Source: Dehalobacter sp. 12DCB1 (GTDB lineage: Bacteria; Bacillota; Desulfitobacteriia; Desulfitobacteriales; Syntrophobotulaceae). From it: a DNA stretch of 64,000 nucleotides. The position numbers were made by a program, and so were the translations under genes. Of this stretch, positions 58,792-64,000 are shown in pieces (positions within the stretch are counted from its first letter, which is position 1; each line of letters starts with the position of its first letter). The notes beneath the pieces were generated by a model, which had not been told where the DNA came from, did no database searches, and saw only the letters and a list, made by a program, of their open reading frames with translations. The DNA lies in the NCBI RefSeq assembly GCF_004343605.1, contig NZ_POSF01000005.1, positions 1 through 64,000 of the forward strand, given 5' to 3'.

Positions 58792-58931
58792 CGGGGTTTC
58801 AGAACCGCAGTCGGTTTCCGGCTTTTCCAACCTGACCAACGCTGGTATTTTTGAAAAAAGCAGACGTGTAAAGGACTTTCACGCTCTTTTAAGCGCGGTC
58901 TATGACCAAATTACGACAGGAGGATATAAAA

Positions 58932-59345
58932 ATGTTCGAGGATATCAAGAGGAAATACACCATTTGGCTGAAGCCGGAGCTGGTGCATCGGATCGACGCG
59001 CTGACCGAGCTGGATAACTGCCAGAGCCGAAGCGAATTTACAGAGAAAGCACTCCGCTATTATATCGGGCATCTGAACAGCGAGGACACCACGGCCTTTC
59101 TTTCCAAGGCGCTCGTTTCCGTGCTGCGGGGCGTCCTGCGCGACGAGTCGAACCGCTTCGCCTCCCTGCTGTTCAAGCTGGCGGTTGAGGAAGCGATGAT
59201 GATGAACGTGCTGGCGTCGGGACTGGAGATCAGCGAAGCGGATCTGCGCGCACTCCGCGGACGGTGCGTCGCAGAGGTGAAGCGCACCAATGGCAAGATC
59301 TCTTTCGATGACGCGGTAGACTTCCAGAAAGGCATCGCGGAGTAA
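58932..59345 (+). CDS. RHH-type relaxosome accessory protein
   Basis: I chose ATG 58932 (CAGGAGG upstream), 137 aa. The N-terminal ribbon-helix-helix (KYTIWLKPELVHRIDALTEL, then RSEFTEKALRYYIG) is followed by a helical domain. Such proteins bind oriT and load the relaxase encoded three nt downstream. No tail. Confidence 0.82.
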   Translation: MFEDIKRKYTIWLKPELVHRIDALTELDNCQSRSEFTEKALRYYIGHLNSEDTTAFLSKALVSVLRGVLRDESNRFASLLFKLAVEEAMMMNVLASGLEISEADLRALRGRCVAEVKRTNGKISFDDAVDFQKGIAE

Positions 59346-59348
59346 ACC

Positions 59349-62252
59349 ATGCCACGACTCATACTGAAGTGTCCCTACCTCAAGGGAGGCAAGGCGGCGG
59401 CGCATCTTTCCTATCTCGTCAAGTACATCGCAACCCGCGAGGGTGTGGAGCGGATACCTGACAGCCGCCGCCTGCTTCCCGCCACCCCCAAACAAAGGGA
59501 TTTGCTGGAACAGATCGTCCGTGATTTTCCGGATACCAAGTCCCTCTTCGAGTACGAGGATTATCTCGCCGCGCCAACCGTAGAAAACGCTTCGGACTTC
59601 ATCGGCATTGCGCTGGAACTCAACTTTGAACAGCTTGCCAAGCGGGAAAACTATGTGGACTATATCGCAAACCGTCCCCGCGTTCAGAAGCTCGGCACAC
59701 ATGGACTGTTCTGGGCCGGCGACGATCCGCTTGTCCTCTCAAATATCGCTGACGAGGTAGCGCAGCACGCCGGCAATGTGTGGACACCGATCATCTCCCT
59801 GCGACGCGAGGATGGCGCGCGGATCGGTTTTGATAATGCCGAAAACTGGCGGGATCTGCTCATGGCAAAGTCGGCCGAGATCGCAGACAGCCTGAAAATT
59901 TCTCCAGACCACTTCCGATGGTACGCTGCTTTTCATAACGAGTCGCACCATCCGCACATCCACATGATCTGTTATTCCATCGACCCGCGGGAGGGATTTC
60001 TCACCCGGCAGGGCATCGCTCAGATGAAGTCTGGTCTGGCGCGACAGATATTCAGGCAGGATCTAAACACCGTCTACGCCGAGCAGACCAAACGTCGTGA
60101 CGCGCTCGGCATGGAAGCGCGCGAAGTCATGGAGCGCCTCGTCCGCCAGATGCAAAACGGTATCCTGTACAACGAGAAGATCGAGCAGCTCACGGCGTAC
60201 CTCGCCGACCGTCTGCAATATCACTCAGGAAAAAAGCAGTACGGCTATCTTAAAGCCCCGCTTAAATCCGTGGTGGATGAGATCGTGGACGAGCTGGCAA
60301 AGGACAGCCGCGTCGCAGAAGCCTACCGGCTGTGGTATGAGATGCGAAACGAAGTGCTTAACACCTACCGTGACGAACTGCCTGAGATGCTTCCGCTCTC
60401 AAAGCAAAAGGAATTCAAATCGATCCGCAACATGGTTATCAAGGAAGCTCTGCTCATCAGCGACAGAACCATGACCTTTGAGGAACCGGCATCCGTGGAC
60501 ACGGTATTGCCGGAGCCGGAGTCCGAGGACGATACGCCGCCCGATAACCCTCTGCCGGAAGATGAAACCTCCGAGCCGGAGTACGACTCCAGAGAACAGA
60601 CTCGGAGGCAAGGCTCCTCTCGAGGCCGTGGTTCTTCCGCTTCCTGGTGGACAGAGGACTACAAGCTGGCGAAAAAATATCTGTTTGGGGATGAGGATGC
60701 CGGAATCCCGCGGGATTTTTCTGAAGCCCGCGCACTGTTTCTGTCGGAGGCGGAAAACGACAACCCCCTCGCCATGTACGACCTCGGCCGTATGAGCGCG
60801 GACGGCCTCGGCCGCGAGGCCGACGCGGAGGAAGCCCAGCGATGGTATGCGGAAGCCCTTGCCGGGTTCCACGCGGCGCAGGAAAAAAGGCCGTGGAAAT
60901 ATACCGAATATCGCATCGGTAAGATGTACGCCGCGGGGCTTGGCACGGAGCAGGATTATTTGCATGCGGCAGACTGGCTCACCCTGTCGGCCGACGAGGG
61001 ATACAAATACGCCGAATACTCTCTTGGCGGCCTGTACTATCATGGCAAGGGAGTGGAGCAGGATCAGGGTTATGCGTTCAGGCTCTATGCGCGCGCGGCA
61101 GCACAAGACTTTCCGTATGCCAGCTTTGAGCTGGGCAAGATGCTGCGGGACGGTATCGGCTGCGTCAAAAACAGCGCGGAGTCGGAAAGACATTTCCGAG
61201 ATGCCTTTCACGGTTTTGTTTCCTTAGAGGAACAGAGCCACGATGATAAGATCCAGTACCGGCTCGGCTGGATGCTCCTAAACGGCGTAGGCACGGAGAA
61301 GAATGTCACGCTGGCGAAAGAAATGCTGGAGAAATCGGCCGGCGTCGGAAACCCCTTTGCCTGTTACCAGCTTGCCAAGCTCATCCTCACCGAACCAAAC
61401 CCCACCCCGGATGAAGTGGAAAAGGCCCTTGCCTTTCTCAAGCAGGCGGTGGAAGCCGAAAATCCCTACGCCGCATATTTTCTCGGCAAGCTCTGCCAGG
61501 AGGGGCGGCATGTCCCCCAAAACATCGCAGAGGCCGCGCGGTTCTTCCGGTTATCCGCGGAACAAGGCAATGAGTATGCGGCATACCGGCTCGGCAAGCT
61601 CTACCTGGGCGGCGAGGGTGTTCTCAAGGATGTGAGCGAGGCTCTTCATTGGCTGAACTTTGCCGCGGACAAGAAGAATCAGTTTGCCGAATACGCCCTC
61701 GGCGTCCTCTACCTCAAAGGCGAGGATATCCCGAAGGACACAGCCACGGGAGTGGAATACCTGAAGCGGTCTGCCTCTCGGGGCAACCAATTCGCACAGT
61801 ACCGGCTCGGCAAGATTTATCTCGCCGGCGAAGACGCGCCAAAAGATGTGGAAGCGGCGCTGCGGTATCTGCATGACGCCGCGGAACAAGGAAACCAGTA
61901 CGCGCAATATACCCTTGGCAAGCTGTATCTCATGGGCAGGGATGTGTCGAGGAACATGGAGTCCGCCGTGCGCTGGCTGACACTCTCGGCGGCACAGGGG
62001 AATCAGTATGCGCAGTTTTTCCTTGACAATCTTGACCGGTTTCGCAACCCTTCTGTGTTTCTCGCCGCCACCCGTATGCTTCACCACATGAGCCGGATCT
62101 TTGCCGACAACACGCCGGCCGGGAAACGCGGCGCAGGGATACAGCTCGACCGCAAGCTCCTGCGAAAACTCAAAACCAAGAAGATCGCCCAGGGGCATAA
62201 GGCGGACGATCATGAGCAGGAGCAGACACCGGGCATGACAATGACAATGTAA
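59349..62252 (+). CDS. MobP-type relaxase fused to Sel1-like repeats
   Basis: The 967-aa protein starts RLILKCPYLKGGKAAAHLSY. Residues about 1-270 are the relaxase: LVKYIATREGVERI, RYAAF-type strand, and the HUH metal site HNESHHPHIHMICYS at residues 196-210. A helical part and an acidic linker (about 375-430) lead to about 11-12 Sel1-like TPR repeats (for example AAYRLGKLYLGGEGVLKD), residues about 440-900. The C-terminus is QEQTPGMTMTM, the clearest copy of the shared tail. It nicks oriT and pilots the strand into the recipient. Confidence 0.9.
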   Translation: MPRLILKCPYLKGGKAAAHLSYLVKYIATREGVERIPDSRRLLPATPKQRDLLEQIVRDFPDTKSLFEYEDYLAAPTVENASDFIGIALELNFEQLAKRENYVDYIANRPRVQKLGTHGLFWAGDDPLVLSNIADEVAQHAGNVWTPIISLRREDGARIGFDNAENWRDLLMAKSAEIADSLKISPDHFRWYAAFHNESHHPHIHMICYSIDPREGFLTRQGIAQMKSGLARQIFRQDLNTVYAEQTKRRDALGMEAREVMERLVRQMQNGILYNEKIEQLTAYLADRLQYHSGKKQYGYLKAPLKSVVDEIVDELAKDSRVAEAYRLWYEMRNEVLNTYRDELPEMLPLSKQKEFKSIRNMVIKEALLISDRTMTFEEPASVDTVLPEPESEDDTPPDNPLPEDETSEPEYDSREQTRRQGSSRGRGSSASWWTEDYKLAKKYLFGDEDAGIPRDFSEARALFLSEAENDNPLAMYDLGRMSADGLGREADAEEAQRWYAEALAGFHAAQEKRPWKYTEYRIGKMYAAGLGTEQDYLHAADWLTLSADEGYKYAEYSLGGLYYHGKGVEQDQGYAFRLYARAAAQDFPYASFELGKMLRDGIGCVKNSAESERHFRDAFHGFVSLEEQSHDDKIQYRLGWMLLNGVGTEKNVTLAKEMLEKSAGVGNPFACYQLAKLILTEPNPTPDEVEKALAFLKQAVEAENPYAAYFLGKLCQEGRHVPQNIAEAARFFRLSAEQGNEYAAYRLGKLYLGGEGVLKDVSEALHWLNFAADKKNQFAEYALGVLYLKGEDIPKDTATGVEYLKRSASRGNQFAQYRLGKIYLAGEDAPKDVEAALRYLHDAAEQGNQYAQYTLGKLYLMGRDVSRNMESAVRWLTLSAAQGNQYAQFFLDNLDRFRNPSVFLAATRMLHHMSRIFADNTPAGKRGAGIQLDRKLLRKLKTKKIAQGHKADDHEQEQTPGMTMTM

Positions 62253-62378
62253 GACTGGAGGTGTTCAGAAAAGTGTAGTACATTCCTTGCACCTGCGACA
62301 GATTCTTAAAATGAGGTATATTCGAGGAACAATTGGCAATAATAATAGAAAAATAATCCAAGAAAGGATTTGGCCTTA
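62253..62378 (+). other. Intergenic region at the right ICE edge
   Basis: These 126 nt separate the relaxase from gerA. No integrase, terminator or direct repeat of the left side could be recognised. The element boundary probably lies here. Confidence 0.4.
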
Positions 62379-64000
62379 TTGTTTCTGGGATTTATCATTC
62401 GCAAATTGCGTTTTTTAAATAACCGCAGGCATTCTGTACGCGATGATTCCGCTGAAAATCATAATAGCACGCCGAAACAAGAACCCAAAATACAAAAACA
62501 GCTCTCTAATAACCTGGACTGCCTGAAAGAAATACTCAGCGGCAGCAGCGATTTAAAAGTACATCCATTCCGATTCGGGCCAGACGGAAAATTCACAGGC
62601 ACATTAGCATTTATTGACGGTCTGGTGGATAACCCCACTTTGACCAATGCAATCCTACGTCCAATAATGAACTGGCGGCCTAACGGCAAAACGCTCCCGG
62701 ACGCACAGGAGCTGGCTGATGTACTTGCTCAGGTGGTATTGTGTGCCGGCGACGTCAAGGAAGCTTCGTTGTTGTCGGAACTCGCCTCGGGATGCCTTGC
62801 AGGAGATACGGCGGTTCTTCTGGATGGCTGTGCAGTCGGACTTGTCATCAGTACAAAGGGCTGGGACAAGCGTAGCGTTACCGAGCCCCAATCCGAGACA
62901 GTGGTACGCGGCCCGCGCGAGGGATTTACCGAAAATCTACGCACAAACACGGCACTGATCCGGCGCAAGATTAAGAGTGGGCAACTTTGTGTAGCCAATA
63001 TGACCGTTGGGCGGAAAACCCGGACCGATATATGCCTGATGTACCTAAGCGGTGTGGCAGACCCCAAAGTGGTGGAAACAGTAAAACATCGTATAGACCA
63101 TCTGGATGTAGACTCAATCCTGGAATCAGGCTACATCGAGGAATACATTGAAGACGCACCCTTTTCTCCGTTTGCCACTGTTGGGTACAGTGAAAAGCCC
63201 GACGTGGTGGCAGGCCGATTACTTGAAGGCCGTATTGCCGTCGTAGTAGACGGCACACCGTTTGTTCTGACGGTCCCGATGTTGTTTATTGAAAGCTTCC
63301 AGACAACCGAGGATTATTATACGCGTCCGCTGTACGCCAGCATGATGCGGATAACACGTTTCTTTGGCTATTTTATCACGGTATTCGCGCCAGCCATATA
63401 CATCGCACTGACTGCCTTTCATCAGGAGCTGATCCCCACGACACTGCTTTTTACCATCGCTAATGCACGTGAAGGAACCCCCTTTCCGGTTTTTTTAGAA
63501 GTATTTATTATGTTATTTGCCTTTGAAATTCTGCGTGAGGCTGGAATCCGGCTGCCGCGCCCGGTCGGACAGGCAATCAGCATTGTAGGGGCTTTGATTA
63601 TGGGAGATGCGGCCGTATCGGCCGGCCTGGTCGGCGCACCTATGGTGATCCTCGTGGCAATCACGGCGGTAGCCAGCTTTCTGGTACCCAATCAGAACGA
63701 TTCGGCATCCTTGCTGCGGGTAATCATGATGGTGTTGGCCGCATTTGTGGGCTTTTACGGTGTGTCAATGGGGTTTCTGGCTGTACTGCTCCATCTCGGA
63801 TCACTGACATCATTCGGCGTACCTTATTTTGATGGCTTCGCCTGGACGAGCAATCTACAGGACTCGGTGGTGCGGATGCCGCTTTGGTCCATGGTCAGAC
63901 GGCCAAGGGATATCGCGCGCGGCGACGTAACACGTCGCCGTTTCTTTATTCCGCCCCTTAGGCCTTACGCACATCAGGATGAGGACGATTCGGGAGGTGG
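62379..64000 (+). CDS. gerA: GerA-family spore germination protein (partial at window end)
   Basis: The frame opens near TTG 62379 (AAAGGA ten nt upstream) or TTG 62370 and stays open to the window end, at least 540 codons. It shows the GerA/GerKA/SpoVAF layout: an N-terminal soluble domain (PFRFGPDGKFTGTLAFIDGL; VLLDGCAVGLVISTKGWDKR; GPREGFTENLRTNTALIRRK), then ESGYIEEYIEDAPFSPFATV and membrane helices from about residue 320 (RITRFFGYFITVFAPAIYIA). GerA proteins are subunits of spore germinant receptors. It marks the host as a spore former and the return to chromosomal genes. Confidence 0.92.
   Translation, partial: MFLGFIIRKLRFLNNRRHSVRDDSAENHNSTPKQEPKIQKQLSNNLDCLKEILSGSSDLKVHPFRFGPDGKFTGTLAFIDGLVDNPTLTNAILRPIMNWRPNGKTLPDAQELADVLAQVVLCAGDVKEASLLSELASGCLAGDTAVLLDGCAVGLVISTKGWDKRSVTEPQSETVVRGPREGFTENLRTNTALIRRKIKSGQLCVANMTVGRKTRTDICLMYLSGVADPKVVETVKHRIDHLDVDSILESGYIEEYIEDAPFSPFATVGYSEKPDVVAGRLLEGRIAVVVDGTPFVLTVPMLFIESFQTTEDYYTRPLYASMMRITRFFGYFITVFAPAIYIALTAFHQELIPTTLLFTIANAREGTPFPVFLEVFIMLFAFEILREAGIRLPRPVGQAISIVGALIMGDAAVSAGLVGAPMVILVAITAVASFLVPNQNDSASLLRVIMMVLAAFVGFYGVSMGFLAVLLHLGSLTSFGVPYFDGFAWTSNLQDSVVRMPLWSMVRRPRDIARGDVTRRRFFIPPLRPYAHQDEDDSGG

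Larger units (their letters stand above)
58595..58931 (+). other. Hairpin-rich non-coding region before the relaxase operon (oriT candidate)
   Basis: About 337 nt without a gene. It holds small hairpins (GCGAA/TTCGC at its left edge; CCGC/GCGG; CGTG/CACG near 58865-58883), two strong hairpins at 58733-58791 and a run GGTAAGGGTAAG. Position directly upstream of the RHH and relaxase genes is where oriT is usually found; no known nic consensus was recognised. Confidence 0.4.

Overview
The window looks like chromosome of a spore-forming, low-G+C-lineage Gram-positive bacterium (class Clostridia, probably an Oscillospiraceae-like lineage). The left end carries a tRNA-Ala gene and the right end runs into a gerA-type spore germination gene. 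Almost everything between them (about 3.6-62.3 kb) is one large integrative-conjugative-element (ICE) body of the Tn1549-like DUF3848/DUF3849/DUF3852/ArdA kind. The ICE backbone is GC-rich by eye, with overlapping genes and strong AGGAGG-type ribosome binding sites. The inserted pieces (IS3 copy, RIT element, 47.3-52.8 kb cargo, 2.6-kb surface-protein insert) are visibly AT-richer.

Layout. 0-3.6 kb: tRNA-Ala with two degenerate tRNA-like relics, a HAD phosphatase, a dead IS3-family element, a truncated gene and a group II intron 3' relic. 3.6-23.3 kb: an establishment/antirestriction block with at least four ArdA-like proteins, LPD28, DUF4314, DUF3849 and YodL-type proteins, an ankyrin-like protein, a nuclease-like protein, a Dam methylase and SpoVG, plus a 1343-aa SLH surface protein. 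23.4-32.8 kb: a complete Tad/Flp-type pilus operon (pilin-like, prepilin peptidase, CpaB, CpaE, CpaF, TadB, TadC, pseudopilins, secreted protein). 32.8-46.4 kb: type IV secretion (T4SS) genes (VirB2-like, VirB6-like, VirB3-like, TraC-like) mixed with accessory genes, one of them split by a 2.6-kb insert and a C5-methyltransferase split by a three-recombinase RIT element. 46.4-52.8 kb: a broken MNT-HEPN pair, then two cargo modules (chrB-MFS-DUF1232; lysR-metY-lysE), each preceded by an abandoned 5' end of virB4. 52.9-62.3 kb: intact virB4, NlpC/P60 hydrolase, ParM-like and small DNA-binding partner, accessory proteins, RHH protein and a relaxase fused to Sel1 repeats. 62.4-64 kb: gerA.

Three patterns stand out. 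(1) About 19 otherwise unrelated cytosolic element proteins, including four ArdA-like proteins, DUF3849, YodL, SpoVG and the relaxase itself, end in a short Gly-Met-x-Met-like tail after a Gln/Glu/Pro-rich linker. Membrane, secreted and pilus proteins lack it. I propose a shared C-terminal sorting signal, possibly for co-translocation with the relaxase through the T4SS. (2) virB4 is present as one intact gene plus two diverged 5' stubs that both break just after the same codons (Y-P-T) and share the same 16-nt junction, so cargo seems to have been inserted repeatedly at one site while the gene was regenerated each time. (3) The RIT element splits a C5-methyltransferase in its variable region, and its right inverted repeat supplies a ribosome binding site and ATG in frame to the 3' half.

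No VirD4 coupling protein and no ICE integrase are visible in the window, and several genes are broken, so autonomous transfer is doubtful from this window alone. No database search was possible; family names are recalled from sequence features.
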